A stretch of DNA of 64,000 bases from positions 5,001-69,000 of the forward strand of contig JAODUO010000029.1 of the NCBI GenBank assembly GCA_025642075.2. Direction: 5' to 3'. The notes beneath the pieces are model-generated. The model had not been told where the DNA came from, searched no databases, and saw nothing but the letters and a program-made list of their open reading frames with translations. A program made the translations under genes and the position numbers. This DNA comes from Ridgeia piscesae. Its lineage: Eukaryota; Annelida; Polychaeta; Sabellida; Siboglinidae. Shown one piece after another: positions 34,701 through 43,254 of the stretch (its first letter is position 1; each line of letters starts with the position of its first letter).

Positions 34701-36717
34701 AATGGCAAAGGTGGCTATAATGTAAAAATAATAAAAAAAGTGTTTTTACAATACAAAAGTGTTATCAATGATGGCTGTGATATTCTAGTTGTAATCTATG
34801 AACTGCATTATACTATTTTATTTTTAAAAGGGGGTCCAAATTCTATAAGGGAGTCCAAATTTTATATATGGGACACCGGCCTGTTGATATTTGATTTGTT
34901 ATTGTCAGATCTATGGTTGGAAGCCAGAGGCCTACGACAAGTCGCCTTACAAGAAACTTGGGTCTCACTGGTCAACTAACTCAATTGCTGTCCACTGTCA
35001 GAAATATGAGGCAGGTGTTTTCTTTGATCTCGACATTTGTCAACTTGACTGTGAACAAGTGACGGAAAATGTGAACAAAGTCTGAAATGTCATACAAATG
35101 TCACTTGGTGATGACATCAGTAACACTGAGTGATACCCCTTGGTAGTTGTATTTGCTTCAGGTGAAGTAGTCAGTAACACTTTGTGTGATCGTTGGTGAA
35201 CTTCAGGTGAAGAAGTCAGTAACACTTTGTGTGAACTTTGGTGAACTTCATGTGAAGACGTCAGTAACACTGTGTGATAGTTGGTGAACTTCAGGTGAAG
35301 ACGTCATGACACTTTGTGTGATAGTTGGTGAACTTCAGGTGAAGACGTCAGTGACACTTTGTGTGATAGTTGGTGAACTTCAGGTGAAGACGTCAGTGAC
35401 ACTTTGTGTGATAGTTGGTGAACTTCAGGTGAAGACGTCAGTGACACTTTGTGTGATAGTTGGTGAACTTCAGGTGAAGACGTCAGTGACGCTTTGTGTG
35501 ATAGTTGGTGAACTTCAGGTGAAGACGTCAGTGACGCTTTGTGTGATAGTTGGTGAACTTCAGGTGAAGACGTCAGTGACGCTTTGTGTGATAGTTGGTG
35601 AACTTCAGGTGAAGACGTCAGTGACACTTTGTGTGATAGTTGGTGAACTTCAGGTGAAGACGTCAGTGACACTTTGTGTGATAGTTGGTGAACTTCAGGT
35701 GAAGACGTCAGTGACACTTTGTGTGATAGTTGGTGAACTTCAGGTGAAGACGTCAGTGACGCTTTGTGTGATAGTTGGTGAACTTCAGGTGAAGACGTCA
35801 GTGACACTTTGTGTGATAGTTGGTGAACTTCAGGTGAAGACGTCGGTGACACTTTGTGTGATAGTTGGTGAACTTCAGGTGAAGACGTCAGTAACACGTC
35901 ATGTGATAGTTGGTGAACTTCAGGTGAAGACGTCAGTAACACTTTGTGTGATAGTTGGTGAACTTCATGTGAAGACATCAGTAACACGTCATGTGATAGT
36001 TGGTGAACTTCAGGTGAAGATGTCAGTAACACTGTGTGATAGTTGGTGAACTTCATGTGAAGACGTCAGTAACACGTCATGTGATAGTTGGTGAACTTCA
36101 GGTGAAGACGTCAGTAACACTTTGTGTGATAGTTGGTGAACTTCAGGTGAAGACGTCAGTAACACTTTGTGATAGTTGGTGAACTTCATGTGAATACATC
36201 AGTAACACTTTGTGTGATAGTTGGTGAACTTCATGTGAATACGTCAGTAACACTTTGTGTGATAGTTGGTGAACTTCATGTGAATACGTCAGTAACACTT
36301 TGTGTGATAGTTGGTGAACTTCATGTGAATATGTCAGTAACACTTTGTGTGATAGTTGGTGAACTTCATGTGAATATGTCAGTAACACTTTGTGTGATAG
36401 TTGGTGAACTTCATGTGAATATGTCAGTAACACTTTGTGTGATAGTCATATGTCTGATTCAGGTGCATGGAGACGGTTCCGACGCCAAAAATCCTTCGTG
36501 GTCTGTGGAGCTTCACCCACCGGATGGCTTCCCCTTCAGTTGTTTCCCATTTTGCAACAAACAGAAGTACGTTGCTCCACTCATAATGGCCCAGTTCAAG
36601 AATCTGCCACCAGACGAAGAGGTCAATGTATGGTGCAGGGCCTTTGCGAAGAACATACAACTGGACAAGCGGGACCGGGCGGGCGCCGTTCGCTTCACCC
36701 TGAGGTTAAACTCGTGA
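25719..36717 (+). CDS. ATP1B: Na+/K+-transporting ATPase subunit beta, 7 exons
   Basis: Exons: 25719-25754 (tentative), 27227-27371, 28421-28561, 29307-29435, 32897-33057, 34909-35010, 36463-36717; 969 nt, 322 aa, close to the family's usual 300-320. It is a type II membrane glycoprotein that assembles with and delivers the catalytic alpha subunit to the plasma membrane. Diagnostic features: cytoplasmic FMGRNCSQW just before a single membrane span (IALLIYYIAFYFALFG), ectodomain motifs GLGMRP, FLKSYKN with an NAS glycosylation site, DC...C...GPC...GKPC cysteines forming the conserved disulfides, the YGWKPE motif, and the C-terminal WCRAFAKNI...DRAGAVRF strand region. The first exon (ATG 25719, donor CAG|GTTAGT) was chosen because it ends in phase 0 like exon 2 and abuts CpG-containing sequence. 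Intron 6 appears to use a GC donor. Family identity is firm; the N-terminus is not. Confidence 0.9.
27597..27622. repeat. (TA)n microsatellite
   Basis: Short TA run in ATP1B intron 2. Confidence 0.9.
29729..32345 (-). mobile_element. CR1-clade LINE, inverted copy, 5'-truncated and internally deleted
   Basis: Reverse-strand relative of the element at 1930-6040, inside ATP1B intron 4. Its 3' tail (TTAACAAGATAAGATTTAACAAG on the + strand) matches the other copy's repeated tail. It stops at its 5' end near 32345 with part of ORF1, so it is 5'-truncated as in incomplete reverse transcription. Between about 30955 and 30985 it jumps from RT sequence equivalent to 4780 of the first copy to endonuclease sequence equivalent to about 3660, a loss of about 1.1 kb. 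Confidence 0.85.
29832..32345 (-). pseudogene. LINE ORF1/ORF2 remnants (antisense to ATP1B)
   Basis: Reading the minus strand: ORF1 linker and VFMGDSIL at 32365-32036; endonuclease frame with ITESWA, GGGIILYIKK and GLVYRSPN at 31447-31085; partial RT (MPHQRLLLKLKAHD, WIEKWLIDRR) at 30831-30628; and RT C-terminus (RPHLEYCIQAW, RVQRRATK, EWNRLSADC) at 30320-29832. The active-site region is only partly retained and frames are broken. It cannot encode a working retrotransposon. Confidence 0.8.
33995..34350. repeat. Inverted/tandem minisatellite of GAATATGGACCCC / GGGGTCCATTTTCTATG units
   Basis: About five alternating copies of AGAATATGGACCCCCATAG, AAAATGGACCCCGGGTCCAG and their complement GGGTCCATTTTCTATGTCTC. 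The segments are both tandem and mutually inverted, so the region folds on itself. Diverged relatives (GGGGGTCCAAATTCTATA) occur at 34832-34870. All are in ATP1B intron 5. Confidence 0.8.
35160..36450 (+). repeat. 45-bp minisatellite open in several frames, ATP1B intron 6
   Basis: About 28 units of GTCAGTGACACTTTGTGTGA-TAGTTGGTGAACTTCAGGTGAAGAC, 45 bp. Because 45 is a multiple of 3 and few stops occur, both strands show repetitive open frames of up to 250 codons (for example a 15-residue VTLCVIVGELQVKTS unit). These have no gene-like composition, start or splice support. Each unit contains CTTCAG|GTGAAG, a juxtaposed 3'/5' splice-site-like junction. The 3'-most units (GTGAATAC variants) are in the reading frame of the last ATP1B exon. 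Confidence 0.95.
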
Positions 36718-39090
36718 GACATGCGCTGTTATTCCATTGGGCAACAAGGAAAACGTTTTTGGTCAAATTTTGTTATTAACTTCTACTATAGATGACAAAT
36801 ATGTGGGATTTGAATTTTCTGCATTTCTGTTACTCTTATTCGGGAAATGAGCAAATCACGTTTTTGCATCTTTTGAAATGCCACTTTTGTATTAAATAGT
36901 TGTTAACCATTTCTTTGGAAGCAAATCATGCAGTGTGAATACAAGTTTTTAATGGTAAAAAATTATTTTGCTTGTTCTCATGATGTACCATTATTAAGAG
37001 AATGTATCTTAGTTCCCTGTGTTTAATGAAAGTTGCTAGACACAAGAATCATAATAACTGATATATTGTGTCAGCATGTAATAAATAGCAGAGTTCACGT
37101 ACATAAGTTAGTTATAAGTGTTTTCTTGTTATGCTAACTAATCTGTTATCTCACAGTGGGGAAGACCAATTTGCTGGTCACCAAATGAAACAGTTTAAAA
37201 TCCAGGCACATACTATATCATGTCTTTTTATGTGAAGACAACATTTAAACAACTCGACAGTCCAGTCATATAAAAACAAAAATTAGATCATGAAAGCCTT
37301 ATTAGACGAGGCTGCCATGCCACTAGCAACATCTTTTTTTACACCTTGACTATAAGGGGCTTCGTAAATTAAAAAATTCCAATAATCCAAAGAGAAAAGA
37401 ATTTAGATAAGATCAATGCCACACTTCCATACCTCACCGTAGACAAATTGGAAAGACCGACAACATTCAGTACTACATTGATGTGTCTATGTCCTCAGAG
37501 CAGAATTTTTCCATATTTTATGTTCACCGTGGAGTATTAAGACTAGTTTTCCATTTAAAAAAATTCCAAATGGACCTTTCACACACCCACCCACCACATC
37601 GAAATGACTTTTTTATTATTGGAATTTGTTATATTTACAAAACCCTTTAATTAACTTAGGTACTGTTCTGCTAAAATCCAATGTTCTCATTTATCTTTGA
37701 ATACACAATAAGTACATGGTTCAAATTACCAGCAATGAAGTCAAAAGGTTTCTCTACACATTGTCCAATGGTGTTGCTAAGTTGTGTACACTATGGATAT
37801 TAGCAGATTAAAATGCAGCATTATGGTTAGCTTTATAACAGATCAATGTTGCCTCATCAATTATGCTTTCCCATAAAAAAATATAATTGGCTAAGTTTGT
37901 TACAATAATAATGCACCATTCTTGTTTTCCTGTAATTACATAAATATGTTGTTTCTTAATCTTAGTGTTGCCTACAAGCATGTTACATATTAATTTCTTC
38001 AGTTTCAACCAGTGAATAAATGTCTGTTGTTGGTACTGTGGATATGTTTTGCAATAAAATGTTACATATGTTGCCTTCACTGTGTTATCAGTTATGAAGC
38101 TGTCAGTAGTGCTACCAGCTTCCGTATGAATACGTACTTCTGGAGCAATGTTGTACTTATCTGCAGTGTGTATGAAGTTGGTAATTGTGTAATAATAACA
38201 AAATGGTTAAGTTCTATATCAGAAACAGTACTATACTGTGGTGTCGGTTAAGATTGTAATTTATAAGGGTGAAGTGCCTAAACATCTATAGTAGCCAAAA
38301 TTCCCTTCCATTGTTGCAGTACAGGGTGTAATGAAACGGGGTTTGGCCTGCTGATATGTCAGGGTTATCTTGGCATTTGCCCGTCAGTGTTGTAGTGGTT
38401 TCCGGCCAAGGTTCTGGATCATTCAGCGGGTCTTCTGGTAGTCACAGTCAAACCTATTTTATTTGACTTTCGAGGCAGAATGGATAACAATTTATTAATT
38501 GCAAGACTAAAAAAACTGAAATCTACGTCAAACATACAAAAATGTATCAACACATGCTACGATTTGCTTTTGATTTATTCTGTAGCAGTTTTTTATCTGA
38601 AAGCATGAGTATTTTTCATCTCACAAATTAGAAATGATAGTTTTATACTTAAACTCCATTTTACATCTCCGTGACAGGAGCAGTAACCTACCATCAATAC
38701 ACCCGACTTTATTTTTATAATTTTAGAACAATGTCAACTATTCCAAATCTGATGTCATTCGCAACTGTTACAAGACTGGTCACAACTACACAAAGTGGAA
38801 TCCAATAAGGTTTGGTTTTTAGTACTTGTCAAGTACTAACCGCCAATGCCATGGCAACAACCATAATAATCAATTAAAATGTATGATTTCCGTATCATTC
38901 TTACTGGCACTGTCACACTGCTTCTGCTTTAGTATCCTTAGAAAATTAGCTACATGGGGAAAGCCAGATTATTACAACCAAAAACAAAGTCCTATCTCTT
39001 AACATGAAGAAAATGGACTTCCTGCCCCCAACCACGTTTTCTTAAGACTTACATGGCTTATTATCACGGCACTATGTAATAAGAGAACAG
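36718..39090. other. ATP1B 3' UTR and convergent intergenic region
   Basis: Follows the ATP1B stop at 36717. AT-rich with several short ORFs on both strands, none recognisable. An exon-shaped segment at 38727-38809 is discussed as a separate observation. Confidence 0.45.
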
Positions 39091-39167
39091 AAAACAAATT
39101 GGCAGACAACAAGAGTTTATTTTCACAATCAAACTGTGGTTGCATGAGTGCCACAACTTCAATGGCA

Positions 39168-39296
39168 TTACGCCACATAAATGGCTTGTCCACTAGCAAC
39201 AGTCTTCTTCCTCTTCCTCTGTCGCTTGGCTTCTCTCCTCACACCATCTTGACAGTCAAACTTGTTCCACCAAGTCACGCCCGTCACCTTACATGC
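39168..39296 (-). CDS. Short basic open frame in the terminal host-gene exon (unrecognised)
   Basis: After acceptor TTTTGCAG the frame reads ACKVTGVTWWNKFDC, then a Lys/Arg-rich stretch (REAKRQRKRKK) and ends IYVA at 39168, about 47 bp before an AATAAA. It enters in phase 0, but the only upstream exon with a good ATG (42430-42353) ends in phase 1, so a coding link is missing. It may be the C-terminus of a small real protein or a chance frame in a noncoding host RNA. I do not recognise the family. Confidence 0.3.
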   Translation of the reverse strand, partial: ACKVTGVTWWNKFDCQDGVRREAKRQRKRKKTVASGQAIYVA

Positions 39297-39779
39297 CTGC
39301 AAAACAACATGCTGGTTAATTATCAATATATAATATTTAAATACAATATTTGTAGAGTGTAGAGCAGGAGACTGCAATAACAACAGACAAACTCGGATGT
39401 TTTGGAATATGTGTTTAAATAATGCGTATGGACTGAACTTTGGAAAATACAACGTTTACAGACCAGTAATGTTTTGTAACAGCAGCAGTTGTCGCCGATT
39501 TATTTTCGTAAGATCAGACCGTAATTCTACCCATCACAGAACCAGCAGAAATGTAGTACTCATACTAAAATAATGGCTGTTTTTTTAAATATAAACCAAG
39601 TACTTCAAAAAATGCTTATTTGAAAACCAAACGCTAAAATGTCAAACTAAAATATAAACAACATACTATAGAACTTAGTCATTGACAAATTCATAAACAT
39701 TATATTACACACATAGCCATGTCTGCAGTAGATAGTTTATTTTTGGAATAATGTATATTGCAGCTGCTTATTTTATCTG

Positions 39780-39850
39780 TGTGGTCCTTAGTTAGTGCCG
39801 ATATAATTTCATGATAATCAACCGGTAATTCTGATCATCCTACAACCACA
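39780..39850 (-). ncRNA. Box C/D snoRNA copy 12 (divergent, possibly degenerate)
   Basis: Same layout as the other copies: terminal stem TGTGGT/ACCACA, guide AGAATTACCG before a TTGA D'-like box, and ATCGGCACTAA before the D position. The D box is CTAA instead of CTGA and the C box is weak (GGATGAT), so it may be a decaying copy. Confidence 0.55.
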
Positions 39851-40142
39851 CCATTTCAAGACATTTGAATGCCTTGACAACTGAGTCTAAACAAGCATAT
39901 AATTGTTTATTATTAGATTTGATATTGAAAACTGACATGCAGACAACGGCCGATTTTGCTCTTCATACACTGGCTCTTCTTCCATTGTTGAGATCCTCGG
40001 CAGACATCAACTATCTGCAGACAGACAATCACCCAAATTACACCTTCAGTCAAGACAGAATAAGGTTTCACAATTCCTCATAATTTAGCATAAGCCTAAT
40101 CTATAGTGCACAACAGTCTACTTTGAACTCTTAATCACAAGT

Positions 40143-40209
40143 TGGTTCTCAGTTAATGCCGATGTGTTATCACGTAGATCAAGCGGTAATTCTCCTCATC
40201 ACAGAACCA
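40143..40209 (-). ncRNA. SNORD65: Box C/D snoRNA, SNORD65-like, copy 11
   Basis: 67 nt. Terminal stem TGGTTCT/AGAACCA, C box GTGATGA, guide GGAGAATTACCGC directly before D' TTGA, C' GTGATAA, second guide ACATCGGCATTAA before D box CTGA. The D' guide pairs 10/10 with 18S GCGGUAAUUC. The symbol reflects the predicted target (18S Um627 equivalent), not a sequence comparison. Confidence 0.8.
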
Positions 40210-40361
40210 ACGTATATTGTAGTATTCACAAATTTGTATTCTTTTTAAAACACCGACCCTAGTAATCTTTCAAGACTAAATATACACAGACTAAAAATTC
40301 TGAAGAGAAGCAAATATTTTTTTTTTCAAATATACTAATAAGTTTACAGCAATAATTCATT

Positions 40362-40428
40362 TGGTTCTCAGTTAATGCCGATGTGTTATCACGTAGATCA
40401 AGCGGTAATTCTCCTCATCACAGAACCA
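40362..40428 (-). ncRNA. SNORD65: Box C/D snoRNA, SNORD65-like, copy 10
   Basis: Identical to copy 11 across all boxes, guides and stem. First of the regularly spaced tandem units of about 226-232 bp. Confidence 0.8.
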
Positions 40429-40593
40429 ACGTATACTGTAATATTCACAAATTTGTATTCTTTTTAAAACACCGACCCTAGTAATCTTTCAAGACTAAAT
40501 ATACATAGACAACTAAAAATTCTGAAGAGTACCGGTAAGCAAATTCTTTTATTTTCTTCAAATTTACTTATAAGTTTACAGCAATAATTCATT

Positions 40594-40660
40594 TGGTTCT
40601 CAGTTAATGCCGATGTGTTATCACGTAGATCAAGCGGTAATTCTCCTCATCATAGAACCA
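40594..40660 (-). ncRNA. SNORD65: Box C/D snoRNA, SNORD65-like, copy 9
   Basis: As copy 10, but the C box is ATGATGA (a G-to-A change that still fits RUGAUGA). This marks the B-type unit of the dimeric array. Confidence 0.8.
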
Positions 40661-40819
40661 ACGTATACTGTAATATTCACAAATTTGTATTCTTTTTAAA
40701 ACACCGACCCTAGTAATCTTTCAAAACTAAATATACATAGACGACTAAAAATTCTGAAGAATAAGCAAATTCATTTATTTTCTTCAAATTTACTTATAAG
40801 TTTACAGCAATAATTCATT

Positions 40820-40886
40820 TGGTTCTCAGTTAATGCCGATGTGTTATCACGTAGATCAAGCGGTAATTCTCCTCATCACAGAACCA
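40820..40886 (-). ncRNA. SNORD65: Box C/D snoRNA, SNORD65-like, copy 8
   Basis: A-type unit with C box GTGATGA; all boxes and guides intact. Confidence 0.8.
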
Positions 40887-41051
40887 ACGTATACTGTAAT
40901 ATTCACAAATTTGTATTCTTTTTAAAACACCGACGCTAGTAATCTTTCAAGACTAAATATACATAGACGACTAAAAATTCTGAAGAGTACCGGTAAGCAA
41001 ATTCTTTTATTTTCTTCAAATTTACTTATAAGTTTACAGCAATAATTCATT

Positions 41052-41118
41052 TGGTTCTCAGTTAATGCCGATGTGTTATCACGTAGATCAAGCGGTAATT
41101 CTCCTCATCATAGAACCA
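41052..41118 (-). ncRNA. SNORD65: Box C/D snoRNA, SNORD65-like, copy 7
   Basis: B-type unit with C box ATGATGA; all boxes and guides intact. Confidence 0.8.
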
Positions 41119-41277
41119 ACGTATACTGTAATATTCACAAATTTGTATTCTTTTTAAAACACCGACCCTAGTAATCTTTCAAAACTAAATATACTTAGAC
41201 AACTAAAAATTCTGAAGAATAAGCAAATTCATTTATTTTCTTCAAATTTACTTATAAGTTTACAGCAATAATTCATT

Positions 41278-41344
41278 TGGTTCTCAGTTAATGCCGATGT
41301 GTTATCACGTAGATCAAGCGGTAATTCTCCTCATCACAGAACCA
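41278..41344 (-). ncRNA. SNORD65: Box C/D snoRNA, SNORD65-like, copy 6
   Basis: A-type unit with C box GTGATGA; all boxes and guides intact. The flank on its + side diverges from the tandem consensus. Confidence 0.8.
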
Positions 41345-41519
41345 ACGTATACTGTAATATTCACACAATTGTTAATGTTTTTTAAAACACCGACCCTAGT
41401 AATCTTACAAGACTAAATATACACTAAATATTCTGAAGAGTCTAATTCTGTGGAATGTCCCGAAGCAACAATTTTTTCTTCAAATTTATTTATAATTAGG
41501 TTTACAGCGATTATTTGCT

Positions 41520-41586
41520 TGGTTCTCAGTTAATGCCGATGTGTTATCACGTAGATCAAGCGGTAATTCTCCTCATCACAGAACCA
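41520..41586 (-). ncRNA. SNORD65: Box C/D snoRNA, SNORD65-like, copy 5
   Basis: Intact boxes and guides identical to the A-type. Flanks are only partly shared with the tandem block, so it sits at the array edge. Confidence 0.8.
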
Positions 41587-41846
41587 ATTTCTTATCTGAT
41601 CTTACCATGTTAGTTTTAAAATGTGAGATAATGGGAGAATTTCCTAAGGTTGTCAGTATCTGGCATTTATAATCTGGGAAAGGTACTATTACCAGTCTTT
41701 CATTGCAGTGCTCACCTTCTCTTTAAAACTATTATTACATAGTGCTTTGATACTCAGCCTTCCAACCTGACGTATAAACTTTTCAAAACAATGTAGAAAC
41801 TTTTTTATTTTACTATGTTGTCTACAGTTTTATAACATGATTTGAT

Positions 41847-41913
41847 TGGTTCTCAGTTAGTGCCGATGTGGTATCATGGTGATCAAGCGGTAATTCGCCT
41901 CGTCATCGAACCA
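41847..41913 (-). ncRNA. SNORD65: Box C/D snoRNA, SNORD65-like, copy 4 (variant C box)
   Basis: C box is ATGACGA. The guide keeps GAATTACCGC before TTGA, C' is ATGATAC, and D is CTGA with upstream guide ACATCGGCACTAA. The stem TGGTTC/GAACCA is kept. The 18S guide is intact despite the altered C box. Confidence 0.7.
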
Positions 41914-42208
41914 ATGTATGTCGTTTCCACATAGCACAATCAATATGCTTATTTTAAATATTTGTCCGCAAGTTCTTCATTCACACTCACCGAGATGTTT
42001 ATCGGGTTAAAACAAAGAACGTGTCTTTATTTGGAAATCAATGATGTCTCCTGTCTTTCCAATCTAAAATTAGTAAATCACCTCCTCAAAATTACCCTAG
42101 TATTACAGTCTGTTCACTATTATGAAAATAGTATGAATGAAACTTTGTATAGTGCCCAATTGTACTCACGATATCTATACTTTTTAATAAAATTAATATT
42201 ACTATTAC

Positions 42209-42275
42209 TGGTTCTCAGTCAATGCCGATATAATTTCATGGTAATCAACCGGTAATTCTAATCATCACAGAACCA
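42209..42275 (-). ncRNA. SNORD65: Box C/D snoRNA, SNORD65-like, copy 3
   Basis: C box GTGATGA, guide TTAGAATTACCGG before TTGA, C' ATGAAAT, D box CTGA with guide ATATCGGCATTGA. Diverged from the array copies outside the guides, with compensated positions, which argues for selection on the guides. Lies between exons 42430-42353 and 42063-41991. Confidence 0.78.
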
Positions 42276-42717
42276 CCCTCAAATCAAAAAAACAACATTA
42301 TTTATAAAAGATTGTTATCAGTTTATTGACTGGGTTATCATAGATTTCTTACCTCCACTCCACATGGGAACTCTGGCAGTGTAATGCTTCAAGATGTCAG
42401 CCATGATTTGATCCTATCCTCCACACCAACCTGTCAACAAGTCACAATCATTACCCATCTTTTTGTGACATAATCAGGAAGCCTAGATCTTTTGTTTTCC
42501 TAAAACTAAGCTAGGTACAAGCAAACATGCTTTCTCTGCAGCTGCAAAAATATCTGGAATCAACTCTCTAATGCTACAAAAAACTACAACCACCTTCCAC
42601 AAAAATTTGCTATTATTTACACTCACATTTCAGCAGGAAGAAACCACTTACCCAAACAATTAACGTGTGATAAATTGGCAATTAAAATTAATACAATTTA
42701 TCCACTTCTGGTTTGTT

Positions 42718-42784
42718 TGGTTCTCAGTTAATGCCGATGTGTTATCATTTGGATCAAGCGGTAATTCTCCTCATCACAGAACCA
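42718..42784 (-). ncRNA. SNORD65: Box C/D snoRNA, SNORD65-like, copy 2
   Basis: Intact C, D and both guides as in the array copies, with a small change around C' (CAAATGATAAC). Lies alone between exons 42895-42852 and 42430-42353. Confidence 0.8.
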
Positions 42785-42969
42785 ACATTTAATAAACCGT
42801 TAATAAATTTGTTTACAACAGGAATAACACCTGAAACCAACACATACTTACCAGTGAAGAATTCTTGTTGTTCCATGATCACACCCAATGTGAACCTGAA
42901 ATGTGAAATGAATGTTTATCTTAGACCACTGTGGAACTTGACAAATTTACAATGGCTGTATACTTTATA

Positions 42970-43040
42970 GGTGATTCTCAGTTAGTGCCGATATGGTTTC
43001 ATTGTGATCAAACGGTAATTCTAATCATCCTTCAATCACC
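42970..43040 (-). ncRNA. SNORD65: Box C/D snoRNA, SNORD65-like, copy 1 (divergent)
   Basis: Different terminal stem GGTGATT/AATCACC that still pairs. The C region GGATGATT is weak, the guide AGAATTACCG precedes TTTGA, and the second guide ATATCGGCACTAA precedes D CTGA. The stem changed on both sides while the guides stayed. Lies between exons 43254-43199 and 42895-42852. Confidence 0.65.
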
Positions 43041-43254
43041 AAGATGCCAGTAGGTTTAAATATGTTGCATATGAAGACCTTGTAAATTAATAATTTTAAA
43101 CTGTTTGTTCTGTTAATTAGAATACACCCTGAACCGAGTGTATACTTGGTAAGGATGTGTTATTTTGATATGTTTAGTAATGTCACTGTGGTGCTTACCT
43201 CGTGAGAGTGAGTCCTCCAGGTTTCAGAATGGAAACTCAACTCATAACAGCAAT

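Larger units (their letters stand above)
40130..41600. repeat. Tandem array of snoRNA-bearing units with dimeric period
   Basis: Seven units start at 40143, 40362, 40594, 40820, 41052, 41278 and 41520; spacings are 219, 232, 226, 232, 226 and 242 bp. Alternation of 232 and 226, together with alternating C-box and GAGTACCGG/GAATAAG variants, shows that dimers of about 458 bp were duplicated. Spacer sequence is conserved between units as strongly as the snoRNA. Confidence 0.9.
39095..43254 (-). ncRNA. Putative box C/D snoRNA host transcript (spliced, minus strand)
   Basis: Minus-strand exon-like segments with clean acceptor and donor sites alternate with snoRNAs: 43254-43199 (donor GAG|GTAAGC), 42895-42852 (acceptor TTTCAG, donor CTG|GTAAGT), 42430-42353 (acceptor TTGACAG, donor GAG|GTAAGA), 42063-41991 (acceptor TTTTAG, donor TCG|GTGAGT) and a terminal exon from 39296 (acceptor TTTTGCAG) to an AATAAA at 39121-39116. 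snoRNAs at 42970, 42718, 42209 and 41847 each fall between consecutive exons, and a tandem block lies before the last exon. Joined exons give only short frames, for example one starting MADILKHYTARVP, that close quickly. This fits a GAS5/SNHG-like host whose product is the introns. A further 5' exon with donor CAG|GTATGT at 45540/45539 is possible. Exon calls are inferred. Confidence 0.6.

Noticed and set aside
35304..36056. Long repetitive open frames of about 250 codons on both strands
   Set aside because: They are by-products of a 45-bp (multiple of 3) tandem repeat with few stops. No plausible start context, composition or homology supports a protein.
40143..41586. Regularly spaced conserved repeats resembling a CRISPR array
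   Set aside because: Eukaryotic context; repeats are 67 nt with snoRNA boxes, and the spacers are nearly identical to each other instead of unique.
42353..42430. MADILKHYTARVPMWSG as the start of a protein ending in the 39168-39296 frame
   Set aside because: The exon ends in phase 1 whereas the terminal exon needs phase 0. Joining the intervening exon-like segment gives an early stop, so a coding link is not supported.
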